Source: an uncultured Oscillospiraceae bacterium (GTDB lineage: Bacteria > Bacillota > Clostridia > Oscillospirales > Oscillospiraceae). From it: a DNA stretch of 35,026 nt. The position numbers were made by a program, and so were the translations under genes. The stretch spans positions 1 to 35,026 of the forward strand of contig CANQUE010000021.1 of NCBI GenBank assembly GCA_947626905.1, written 5' to 3'. Below, piece by piece: positions 7,773-14,305 of the stretch (its first letter is position 1; each line of letters opens with the position of its first letter). The notes beneath the pieces were generated by a model that made no database searches, was not told where the DNA came from, and saw nothing but the letters and a program-made list of their open reading frames with translations.

Positions 7773-8747
7773 TCAGCCGTTTTGCAGATAGCTCTCCGCC
7801 GCCCGGGCGGTGTTCGCCAGGTAGCGGATGACCTCCACTGGGTGACTGCCGGCGGCGGTCTCGCCGGTGACCATGAGGCTGGAGGCCCCGTCCAGCACCG
7901 CGTTGAAGATATCGCCGACCTCCGCCCGGGTGGGGACGGGGGCCTGCTCCATGGAGGCAAGCATCTGGGTCACCACCATGAACGGCTTGCCCGCCGTCCG
8001 GCAGGCGGCGGCGATGCGCTTTTGCGCCGCGGGCAGTTCCCACAGGGGCATGGCGTTGCCCAGGTCCCCCCGGGCGATGACGATCTCGTCCGCGGCGGGC
8101 AGCAGAGCCGGCAGCTTTTCCATCCCGCCCAGATCCTCGATCTTGGCGAACAGCCGGGCCTGGCCGCAGCCCGCCTCCGCCAGCGCGGCGCGCACCGCCG
8201 TCAGATCCTCCGGGCCCCGGACGAAGGGCTGCATCACTCCGGTCACCCCGGCGGCCGCCGCCAGGCGGAGGTTTTCCCGGTCCGTGTCCGCCACGGCCGG
8301 CAGGCGGACATCCATGCCCGGCAGGGCGACGCTCTTGCGGCTTTGCAGCAGGCCGCCCCGGAGCACCTGGGCCTGTCCGCCGCCTGCCGCCCGGAGCAGG
8401 AGCTTCCCGTCGTCCAGCAGCAGCGGCTGGCCCGGCCGGAGCCGGGTCAGGACGCAGGCGGGCAGAGGCACGCCCTCCGGCCCCAGAGCCACCCGCTCCC
8501 CCTCCCGCAGCGGCAGGGGGCTTTTCAGCGCGCCGGTGCGCATTTCCGGGCCCTGCATATCGATGAGCAGCGCCGGCCGTATCCCCGTCCGGGCGGCGGC
8601 CTTCTCCAGCGCCTCCAGCCAGGGGGCGGCTCCCGCCAGCGTCACATGGGACAGATTCAGCCGCAGCCCCGTCATGCCCAGCTCCAGCATCTGTGTCAGA
8701 GTGTCCTCCCGGGCGCAGGCGGGGCCCAGGGTGCCGTACAGTTCCAT
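7773..8747 (-). CDS. Pyruvate kinase, short form without C-terminal domain
   Basis: 324 residues from the ATG at 8747, which has AAAGGAGCG upstream; the frame extends further but has no ribosome site and overlaps a promoter. The TIM-barrel residues of pyruvate kinase are present: LRLNLSH (28-34, substrate Arg29), LIDMQGPEMRTG with the small B domain after it, Lys202 in AKIE, IARGDLG (224-230), TQMLASM (260-266) and DGASSLMVTGETA. Full-length bacterial enzymes have 470-590 residues; the regulatory C domain is missing although the frame ends cleanly with a stop. The usual TIGPAS is TLGPAC and DTKGPE is DMQGPE. It probably converts phosphoenolpyruvate to pyruvate without the usual allosteric control, or has another role; I cannot tell. 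A second, full-length pyruvate kinase elsewhere would be expected. Confidence 0.85.
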   Translation of the reverse strand: MELYGTLGPACAREDTLTQMLELGMTGLRLNLSHVTLAGAAPWLEALEKAAARTGIRPALLIDMQGPEMRTGALKSPLPLREGERVALGPEGVPLPACVLTRLRPGQPLLLDDGKLLLRAAGGGQAQVLRGGLLQSRKSVALPGMDVRLPAVADTDRENLRLAAAAGVTGVMQPFVRGPEDLTAVRAALAEAGCGQARLFAKIEDLGGMEKLPALLPAADEIVIARGDLGNAMPLWELPAAQKRIAAACRTAGKPFMVVTQMLASMEQAPVPTRAEVGDIFNAVLDGASSLMVTGETAAGSHPVEVIRYLANTARAAESYLQNG

Positions 8748-8775
8748 AGAAAGCGCTCCTTTCCGCGTTCTCTCA

Positions 8776-8804
8776 AAGATATCACATCCGCTCTGCCGGC
8801 GCAA
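8776..8804 (-). promoter_or_regulatory. Possible promoter of the pyruvate kinase gene
   Basis: On the minus strand TTGCGC, a 17-bp spacer and TATCTT, ending about 29 bases from the start codon. Both hexamers are weak matches; offered only because spacing and position fit. Confidence 0.35.
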
Positions 8805-8824
8805 GGTTTTCCAGGGATCGCCTA

Positions 8825-8853
8825 TTGACATTGGCCCCACGATTTGGTATATT
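8825..8853 (+). promoter_or_regulatory. Promoter of the CoA-transferase/2-oxoacid oxidoreductase operon
   Basis: Consensus TTGACA at 8825-8830, 17-bp spacer, TATATT at 8848-8853. It lies 67 bases before the first start codon, in an AT-rich leader. No terminator is visible until 13645, so it should drive six genes. Confidence 0.85.
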
Positions 8854-8919
8854 GTGCATGATGCATTAGAGAATGTTTGGGATATCATTAATTTAACTCA
8901 CTATATTGGAGCAAATGAC

Positions 8920-10215
8920 ATGGATGTTCTTACCCAGTACAGGGACAAGTGCCGCACGGCGGATGAGATCGCGGCCATGGTGGAGAGCGGCTGGACCTGC
9001 TGCGCGGACGCGGCGGCCTCCATCCCCACGGCCATCATCCAGGCCCTTGGCCGCCGGGCGGAGGCGGGACAGGTACGGGATCTCACATTTCACGAGATGC
9101 TGGACCTGGCGCCCAGCGCCCTGTTCGACTGGCCGGAGGCCATCCGCCCCATCTCCTGGTTCTCCGGAAAGAATTCCAAGGCGGCGGTGAACCGGGGCCT
9201 GGCGGACGTGATGCCCTGCTATTACCGGGATATGCCCGCCCTGCACCGGGAATATGTGAAGCTGGACGCCTTTATGACGGTGGTGTCCCCCATGGACAAG
9301 GACGGCTGGTTCAGCGCCGGGGTCACCGGGTCTTATTCCGCCGCCCAGTTTGAAAAGGCGGGGCACGTGTTCCTGGAAGTGAACGAGAACATGCCCTGGG
9401 GCGTCACCGCCCCCCGCATCCACATCTCCCAGGTGACGGCCCTGTGCGAGAACAACGCGCCGCTGCCTCTGGCGCCCCCGGCGAAGCTGGACGACATCAG
9501 CCGGGCCATCGGCGGCCACATCGCCCAGGAGGTGCCCGACGGGGCCACCATCCAGCTGGGCATCGGGGCCATCCCCGAGGCGGTGGGGCTGGCGCTGAAG
9601 GACAAACACGATCTGGGCATCCACACGGAGCTGCTGCCGGACTGCATGATGGAGCTGATCGAGTGCGGGGCCGTGACCAACGCCCGCAAGCCCATCCACA
9701 CCGGCAAGACCGTGGCCACCTTCACGTTCGGCTCGGAGCGGCTGTACCGCTATATCCACAACAACCCCGATGTGGAGATCCTGCCGGTGGAGTATGTCAA
9801 CGACCCGGCGGTGATCGCCCGGCACCCCAACTTCATCTCGGTGAACGGGGGCCTGGAGGTGGACTTTTTCGGCCAGGTGTGCGCCGAGTCCCTGGGCACG
9901 GTCCATGTGTCCGGCACCGGCGGCCAGTCCGACTATGTGCGGGGCGCGGTGATGAGCCCGGGGGGCAAGAGCTTCATCGCCTTTCCCTCCACCGCCGCCG
10001 GCGGCACGGTCAGCCGCATCCGGGCCACCCTGAGCCCCGGGGCGGTGGTGAGCACCAGCAAAAACGACGTGGACTATATCGCCACGGAGTACGGCGTGGC
10101 CAAGCTCCGGGGCCGGACGCTGTCCCAGCGGGCCAAGGCCCTGATCGCCATTGCCCATCCCCGGTTCCGGGAGGAGCTGACGGCCCAGGCAAAGGCCATG
10201 AATATACTGATCTAG
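8920..10215 (+). CDS. CoA-transferase, acetyl-CoA hydrolase/4-hydroxybutyrate CoA-transferase family (substrate unknown)
   Basis: 431 residues from ATG 8920, chosen because GGAG lies 8 bases upstream, the promoter is 67 bases upstream and family similarity begins here; the frame stays open far upstream only because it is antisense to the pyruvate kinase gene. Conserved blocks match the But-type protein at 6383: IQLGIGAIPEAVG (211-223), DLGIHTELLPD (231-241, predicted catalytic Glu237), FISVNGGLEVDFFGQV and SGTGGQSDYVRGA. Overall it is clearly diverged from it, especially in the N-terminal half, so a different acyl group is likely. The stop overlaps the ribosome site of the next gene (TAGGAGG), and the following genes encode a 2-oxoacid:ferredoxin oxidoreductase. 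It therefore probably exchanges the acyl-CoA made by that enzyme with acetate or another acid. Confidence 0.85.
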   Translation: MDVLTQYRDKCRTADEIAAMVESGWTCCADAAASIPTAIIQALGRRAEAGQVRDLTFHEMLDLAPSALFDWPEAIRPISWFSGKNSKAAVNRGLADVMPCYYRDMPALHREYVKLDAFMTVVSPMDKDGWFSAGVTGSYSAAQFEKAGHVFLEVNENMPWGVTAPRIHISQVTALCENNAPLPLAPPAKLDDISRAIGGHIAQEVPDGATIQLGIGAIPEAVGLALKDKHDLGIHTELLPDCMMELIECGAVTNARKPIHTGKTVATFTFGSERLYRYIHNNPDVEILPVEYVNDPAVIARHPNFISVNGGLEVDFFGQVCAESLGTVHVSGTGGQSDYVRGAVMSPGGKSFIAFPSTAAGGTVSRIRATLSPGAVVSTSKNDVDYIATEYGVAKLRGRTLSQRAKALIAIAHPRFREELTAQAKAMNILI

Positions 10216-10224
10216 GAGGGCGCT

Positions 10225-10911
10225 ATGAGCACTGTCCCCGGCTGGATGACGGCCTGCCGCCTGACGGCCCTGGTGGGCCACAGCGGCAGCGGCAAGACTG
10301 AGGTGGCCGTCAATATGACCGTGGCCCTGGCGAGGGCCGGGGTCCGGATGGCCCTGGCGGATCTGGACATCGTGAATCCCTATTTCCGCTCCCGGGAACG
10401 GCGGGACATCCTGGCGGAGCTGGGGGTGCGGTTCGTGGCCTCCTCCCAGGCGCTGGTGGACGCGGACGTGCCGGCGCTGCCGGCGGAGCTGAATACCCTG
10501 CTGCAGGACGCCTCGCTGCGGAGCATCCTGGACATCGGCGGCGATGCCGGGGCCCGGGTGCTGGCCCGGTACCGGCACCAGATCCAGGCCCAGCCCCACG
10601 AGATGCTGCTGGTGCTCAACGCCCACCGGCCCCGGACCCGGACGGCGGAGCAGGCGATCGCTTCCCTGCGGCAGATCGAGGCCACCATGGGCCTGCGGAT
10701 GACGGGGATCGTGAACAACACCCATCTTTGCGGCGAAACAGAGGTGAAAGATGTGCTTCTGGGCGCCGCGCTGGCCAGGCAGGTCAGCGACCAGACGGAT
10801 ATCCCGGTGGTGTGCCACTGCGCGGCCCGCCCCCTTGCCGGGCGGCTGCCGGAGCTGGACGCGCCGGTATTTCCCATAGATATCTACATGAAAAAACCGT
10901 GGGAGCGCTGA
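10225..10911 (+). CDS. P-loop NTPase of unknown function (MinD/ParA/CobQ-like) inside the oxidoreductase operon
   Basis: 228 residues. Walker A is GHSGSGKT at 18-25, followed by ADLDIVNPYFRSRE at 45-58, which has the acidic residue and shape of the second motif of the MinD/ParA-like (SIMIBI) class, and SILDIGGDAGARVL later as a probable Walker B-type strand. The Walker A lacks the signature Lys of true ParA/MinD (KGG), so partitioning or septum placement is unlikely. No membrane segment or signal is seen; it should be cytoplasmic. It starts 9 bases after the CoA-transferase, with AGGAGGG overlapping that stop, and sits before ferredoxin and the oxidoreductase subunits, implying a role in assembly, cofactor insertion or regulation of that complex. 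Function is unknown; the context-based role is inference. Confidence 0.8.
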   Translation: MSTVPGWMTACRLTALVGHSGSGKTEVAVNMTVALARAGVRMALADLDIVNPYFRSRERRDILAELGVRFVASSQALVDADVPALPAELNTLLQDASLRSILDIGGDAGARVLARYRHQIQAQPHEMLLVLNAHRPRTRTAEQAIASLRQIEATMGLRMTGIVNNTHLCGETEVKDVLLGAALARQVSDQTDIPVVCHCAARPLAGRLPELDAPVFPIDIYMKKPWER

Positions 10912-10938
10912 GGCTTCAGAAAGGGGAGGTGAGAAACT

Positions 10939-11151
10939 ATGACCGTGTTTTTACATTTTGACCGCGACCGCTGCAAGGGCTGTGAGCTGTGCGTATCCGT
11001 GTGCCCCAAGCATATCCTGGCGCTGGACATGGACTCCACCAACGTGAAAGGGTACCATCCTGCGGCGGCGAAGGACCCGTCGGGCTGCATCGCCTGTGCC
11101 AGCTGCGCGAAGATCTGTCCTGATTCGGTCATCAGCATTGAAAAAGAATGA
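10939..11151 (+). CDS. korD: 2[4Fe-4S] ferredoxin-type delta subunit of 2-oxoacid:ferredoxin oxidoreductase
   Basis: 70 residues with two classical cluster motifs: Cys12, 15, 18 and 22, and Cys50, 53, 56 and 60, each CxxCxxCxxxCP. It should carry two [4Fe-4S] clusters and pass electrons from the thiamine-diphosphate subunit to soluble ferredoxin. The start ATG has GGGGAGGTGAG upstream. The stop overlaps the AAAGGAG of the next gene, so translation is coupled. Position and size match the delta subunit of four-subunit Kor/Vor enzymes. Confidence 0.92.
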   Translation: MTVFLHFDRDRCKGCELCVSVCPKHILALDMDSTNVKGYHPAAAKDPSGCIACASCAKICPDSVISIEKE

Positions 11152-11166
11152 AAGGAGCTGAGTATC

Positions 11167-12234
11167 GTGGAAAAAGAACTGTGGAAGGGGAATGAGGCCA
11201 TTGCGGAAGCTGCCGTCAGAGCCGGCGTCAACTGCTTCTTCGGCTACCCCATCACGCCCCAGAACGAGATCCCTGAGTATATGTCCGCACGTCTGCCCGA
11301 GGTGGGCGGGGTCTTCGTGCAGTCGGAGTCGGAGCTGGCCGCCATCAATATGGTGTACGGCGCTTCGTCCGCCGGCATGCGCGCCATGACCAGCTCCTCC
11401 TCTCCCGGCGTGAGCCTCAAGCAGGAGGGCATCAGCTACATGGCCGGCGCGGAGCTGCCCGGCGTGATCGTGAACGTCATGCGCGGCGGCCCCGGCCTGG
11501 GCACCATCCAGCCGTCCCAGTGCGACTACTTCCAGGCCACCCGCGGCGGCGGCAACGGCGATTACCGCACCATCGTGCTGGCCCCCTGCAACATCCAGGA
11601 GGCCGTGGATATGACCCAGGAGGCCTTTGACCTGGCGGACCTGTACCGTACGCCCGTGGTGGTGCTGGCCGACGGCATGATCGGCCAGATGATGGAGCCC
11701 ATCGTCTGGCATGACGTGCCCAAGCGGGAACTGCCCCCCAAGGATTGGGCGGCGAACGGCCGCCGCGGCCGGGACCACAACAACTTCATCACTTCCCTGC
11801 GTATGGACGCGCCGGACTGCGAGGAACACAACCGTGCCCTGCAGCGCAAGTATGACCTGATCACCGAGAAGGAGGTCCGCTGGGAGGAGCTGGATACGGA
11901 GGACTGCGAGATCCTTATCACCGCCTATGGCACCCCCGCCCGGATCGCCACCTCCGCCATCGAGGAGCTGCGGGCCAAGGGCGTGAAGGCCGGACTATTC
12001 CGGCCCAAGACCGTGTGGCCCTTCCCCTCCAAACGCCTGGCCGAGATCGCGGCCCAGCCGTCTTTGAAGGCCATCCTCGTGGTGGAGATGAGCATGGGCC
12101 AGATGGTGGAGGACGTACAGCTTGCCACCAAGTGCGTCAAGCCCATCGGCTTCCACGGCCGCCCCGGCGGCATGTTCCCCAGCGTGGAGGGCATCATGGA
12201 ACAGGCAGAGAAGCTGCTGAAGGAGGTGCAGTGA
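11167..12234 (+). CDS. korA: 2-oxoacid:ferredoxin oxidoreductase subunit alpha (KorA/VorB type)
   Basis: 355 residues. It opens with the pattern KGNEAIAEAAVRAGVNCFFG then YPITPQNEI, the conserved YPITPS-like CoA/TPP domain motif, followed by ESELAAINMVYGASSAGMRA and TSSSSPGVSLKQEGISYMAG, all hallmarks of this subunit; the C-terminal half (ILITAYGTPARIA, GLFRPKTVWPFP) is the transketolase-C-like domain. Together with the next two gene products it decarboxylates a 2-oxoacid to the acyl-CoA and reduces ferredoxin. The start is GTG at 11167 with AAAGGAG 9 bases upstream. Whether the substrate is 2-oxoglutarate, a branched-chain or an aromatic 2-oxoacid cannot be decided; the sequence looks closest to what is usually annotated VorB. 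Confidence 0.92.
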   Translation: MEKELWKGNEAIAEAAVRAGVNCFFGYPITPQNEIPEYMSARLPEVGGVFVQSESELAAINMVYGASSAGMRAMTSSSSPGVSLKQEGISYMAGAELPGVIVNVMRGGPGLGTIQPSQCDYFQATRGGGNGDYRTIVLAPCNIQEAVDMTQEAFDLADLYRTPVVVLADGMIGQMMEPIVWHDVPKRELPPKDWAANGRRGRDHNNFITSLRMDAPDCEEHNRALQRKYDLITEKEVRWEELDTEDCEILITAYGTPARIATSAIEELRAKGVKAGLFRPKTVWPFPSKRLAEIAAQPSLKAILVVEMSMGQMVEDVQLATKCVKPIGFHGRPGGMFPSVEGIMEQAEKLLKEVQ

Positions 12235-12235
12235 T

Positions 12236-12976
12236 ATGACCACAGTATACCGCAAGTCCGCGGCGCTGCAGGACAGGGAGCTGCATTACTGCCCCGGCTG
12301 CAGCCACGGCATCATACATAAGCTGGTAGCCGAGAGCATGGAGGAGCTGGGCGCGACCGACACGGCGGTGCTGGTGTGCCCGGTGGGGTGCTCCGTTTTC
12401 GCCGGCCACTATCTGGCCTGCGACGCGGTGGAGGCGGCCCATGGCCGGGCCCCCGCCGTGGCCACCGGCATCAAGCGGACCCACCCGGACCAGCTGGTGG
12501 TGACCTATCAGGGCGACGGCGATCTGGCTTCCATCGGCGCGGCGGAGATCGTCCACGCCGCGATGCGGGGCGAGAAGTTCACCACGATCTTTATCAATAA
12601 CGCGATCTTCGGCATGACCGGCGGCCAGATGGCGCCCACCACCCTTTTGGGCCAGCGGGCCACCACCGCGCCCAAGGGCCGGCAGAAGGAGCTGCACGGC
12701 AGCCCCATCCGGATGGCGGAGATGCTGTCCACGCTGGACGGCCTGGCCTATGCCGAGCGGGTATGCGTCACGGACATCCCCCATCTGAACAAGGCCAAAA
12801 AGGCCATCAAGAAGGCCTTCGAGCTGCAGATGGCCGGCGTGGGCTTTACCTTCGTGGAGGTGCTGTCCGCCTGCCCCACCAACTGGGGCATGGCGCCGCT
12901 GGAGGCCAACAAGTGGCTCATGGAGAACATGGCCGCGTACTATCCTCTGGGCGTGATCAAGGAGGTGCAGGCGTGA
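12236..12976 (+). CDS. korB: 2-oxoacid:ferredoxin oxidoreductase subunit beta (thiamine diphosphate binding)
   Basis: 246 residues, normal for KorB/VorA. CPGCSHG at 19-25 and CPVGCSVFAGHY at 48-59 are typical, and the thiamine-diphosphate motif runs from GDGD (93-96) through AAEIVHAAMRGE to NN (121-122), then GMTGGQ (126-131), the conserved turn before the substrate pocket. The start lies one base after the korA stop; its ribosome site is AAGGAGGTGCAG, which also encodes the last residues of KorA. It overlaps korC by one base (TGATG). Confidence 0.93.
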   Translation: MTTVYRKSAALQDRELHYCPGCSHGIIHKLVAESMEELGATDTAVLVCPVGCSVFAGHYLACDAVEAAHGRAPAVATGIKRTHPDQLVVTYQGDGDLASIGAAEIVHAAMRGEKFTTIFINNAIFGMTGGQMAPTTLLGQRATTAPKGRQKELHGSPIRMAEMLSTLDGLAYAERVCVTDIPHLNKAKKAIKKAFELQMAGVGFTFVEVLSACPTNWGMAPLEANKWLMENMAAYYPLGVIKEVQA

Positions 12977-13515
12977 TGAAAAAGCAGATCATCATTTCCG
13001 GCTTCGGCGGCCAGGGCGTTATGAGCATCGGCAAGAGCCTGGTGGAGGCCGCGGTGAGCGAGGGGATGCACGCCACCTGGGTGCCCTCCTATGGCCCCGA
13101 GATGCGCGGCGGCACCGCCAACTGCTCGGTGGTGCTGTCGGAAGAGCCGGTGGGCTCTCCCGTGTTCACCTATCCCACGGAGCTCATCGCCATGAACCTG
13201 CCCAGCCTGCTCAAGTTTGAGCCCAACGTGGTGCCCGGCGGGATCATCTTCGTCAACAGCTCCATCATCGCGGAGAAGGTACAGCGCACCGATGTGAAGG
13301 CGGTGTATGTCCCCTGCGACACCATCGCCAACGAGCTGGGCAACGCCAAGGTCTCCAATATGGTCATGCTGGGGGCGTACATCGCCGCCACCAAGGCCCT
13401 GAAAGTGGAAACCATCCAGCAGATGCTGGTGCATATGTTCACCGGACCCAAGGCCAAGCTGGTGGACCTGAACATGAAGGCCCTGGCCCGGGGCGCCGAA
13501 TGCCTGGAGGGCTGA
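12976..13515 (+). CDS. korC: 2-oxoacid:ferredoxin oxidoreductase subunit gamma
   Basis: 179 residues from ATG 12976, whose first base is the last base of the korB stop; an upstream continuation of the frame is only a shadow of korB. The N-terminal IIISGFGGQGVMSIGKSLVE with GFGGQG (9-14) and SYGPEMRGGTANCSVV (38-53) are the gamma-subunit signatures. This subunit completes the alpha-beta-gamma-delta enzyme. The ribosome site AAGGAGGTGCAG at 12959-12970 is identical to that before korB. It is the last gene of the operon: a hairpin terminator follows 130 bases on. Confidence 0.93.
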   Translation: MKKQIIISGFGGQGVMSIGKSLVEAAVSEGMHATWVPSYGPEMRGGTANCSVVLSEEPVGSPVFTYPTELIAMNLPSLLKFEPNVVPGGIIFVNSSIIAEKVQRTDVKAVYVPCDTIANELGNAKVSNMVMLGAYIAATKALKVETIQQMLVHMFTGPKAKLVDLNMKALARGAECLEG

Positions 13516-13644
13516 TATCCGGGGATTTTCCGTCGGATATGCAGCCGAAAAAGGGCGGCGCGGGCCGCTATGCGGGATGACCATGCCGTATCCGGACGAA
13601 TATACCATGGCGGCCGCATAGATATCCACAGCAAAATATGACCG

Positions 13645-13669
13645 GACCCGGGGCGTTTCGCCCCGGGTC
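13645..13669 (+). terminator. Hairpin terminator of the oxidoreductase operon
   Basis: A perfect 11-bp GC-rich stem, GACCCGGGGCG with a TTT loop. The downstream T run is weak (TGTGATTT), so termination may be partial. Confidence 0.65.
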
Positions 13670-13675
13670 TGTGAT

Positions 13676-13704
13676 TTGCGGCGGATGAGAGGCTGTGGTA
13701 TAAT
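13676..13704 (+). promoter_or_regulatory. Promoter of the unidentified gene at 13848
   Basis: TTGCGG, 17-bp spacer and perfect TATAAT at 13699-13704. The -10 box lies inside a perfect palindrome that also spans the predicted start near 13711, so a protein bound there would block initiation. Confidence 0.6.
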
Positions 13705-13792
13705 AGCAGCGTCGACGCTGCTATTATACATCAAGATACCGGTCGTGCTCCCGGCTGGCGCCGGAACCGCACGACATGGCATAATAGCAGCG
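13698..13792 (+). repeat. Perfect 32-bp palindrome plus nested inverted repeats
   Basis: 13698-13729 is a perfect palindrome centred on GTCGAC; its half is GTATAATAGCAGCGTC. A third copy of ATAATAGCAGCG lies at 13781-13792, in direct orientation to the left arm and inverted to the right arm (CGCTGCTATTAT, 13716-13727). Between these sit GTCGTGC/GCACGAC (13742-13748/13769-13775) and CCGGC/GCCGG (13751-13755/13760-13764). A transcript starting near 13711 could therefore fold 13716-13792 into one long nested hairpin. Consistent with an operator, a structured leader or a small palindromic repeat element. Confidence 0.8.
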
Positions 13793-13847
13793 CTGAAACC
13801 ACACCGCCGGGGACACGCGGAAAGCGAACAGAAGGAGAGAATGTATT

Positions 13848-14258
13848 ATGTCAACTACGGCGGTGTTTTCCGATCCGGAGCTGGAGGCGCTGCGCAGGAA
13901 GTTCTTCCCCCGGGTCCCCTGGGGGCCGGAGGGGCCGGTGCGTCGGCGGTATATGGCTCGGGCCGAGGGCCGGACCGTGGAGGCGGCCCTGGAGGCGCTG
14001 GCCCTGGAGGAGGGCTTCATCGCCCCCGGCGGACAGGCGGTGACCGGCGGGCCGGAGCGGTGTCTGGAGGCCTTCCGGCGGCGGAACGGGGAGGATATGC
14101 TGGTGCTCGGCCGGGGGGCGGCGGTATGCTGGTGCGACCTGGCCCTGGGTGAGCCGGACGCCGACGGCTGGCAGGAGCTCATCGTCCGCAGCGAGGAGGG
14201 AGAAAATCTCATCGCCCTGGCCAATGCCTTGGGCGCGGTCCGCTTTCGGAGGGTATGA
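13848..14258 (+). CDS. Hypothetical protein
   Basis: 136 residues; I do not recognise it. The ATG at 13848 has GAAGGAGAG 10 bases upstream. The protein is acidic and looks soluble: no signal peptide or membrane segment, and it is rich in Ala, Glu, Arg and Gly. Conspicuous parts are FFPRVPWGPEGPVRRRYMAR near the N-terminus, EGFIAPGGQAVTGGPERCLEAF in the middle and a tryptophan/cysteine cluster AVCWCDLALG. A competing frame over the same region starts at 13841 but encodes a glycine-rich low-complexity string typical of a shadow frame. The gene is transcribed alone behind an unusual palindromic leader and ends at a strong terminator. Confidence 0.65.
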   Translation: MSTTAVFSDPELEALRRKFFPRVPWGPEGPVRRRYMARAEGRTVEAALEALALEEGFIAPGGQAVTGGPERCLEAFRRRNGEDMLVLGRGAAVCWCDLALGEPDADGWQELIVRSEEGENLIALANALGAVRFRRV

Positions 14259-14259
14259 C

Positions 14260-14296
14260 AAAAAGGGGGCGCGTTTCGCAACGCGCCCCCTTTTTT
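14260..14296. terminator. Strong bidirectional terminator
   Basis: A perfect 16-bp stem, AAAAAGGGGGCGCGTT with a TCGC loop, with A and T runs on both sides, between the convergent hypothetical gene and the MBL-fold gene. Confidence 0.93.
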
Positions 14297-14305
14297 GCGG
14301 GTATC

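Larger units (their letters stand above)
13516..13847 (+). other. Gene-free stretch rich in inverted repeats
   Basis: 332 bases between korC and the next gene with no credible coding sequence. From left to right it holds an ATATCCG/CGGATAT dyad right at the korC stop (13515-13540), a TATGCGG/CCGCATA dyad (13570-13620), the terminator at 13645-13669, a promoter at 13676-13704 and the palindrome and nested hairpins at 13698-13792. Confidence 0.7.

Noticed and set aside
7867..8919. An open frame continuing upstream of the CoA-transferase start at 8920 (giving a 782-residue protein).
   Set aside because: It is antisense to the pyruvate kinase gene, is rich in Ser/Arg/Pro low-complexity sequence, and a consensus promoter plus ribosome site sit immediately before 8920.
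13676..14152. An alternative reading frame overlapping the hypothetical gene.
   Set aside because: After the leader it encodes a glycine-rich low-complexity string typical of an out-of-frame reading of GC-rich DNA; the 13848 frame has the better-placed ribosome site and a normal composition.
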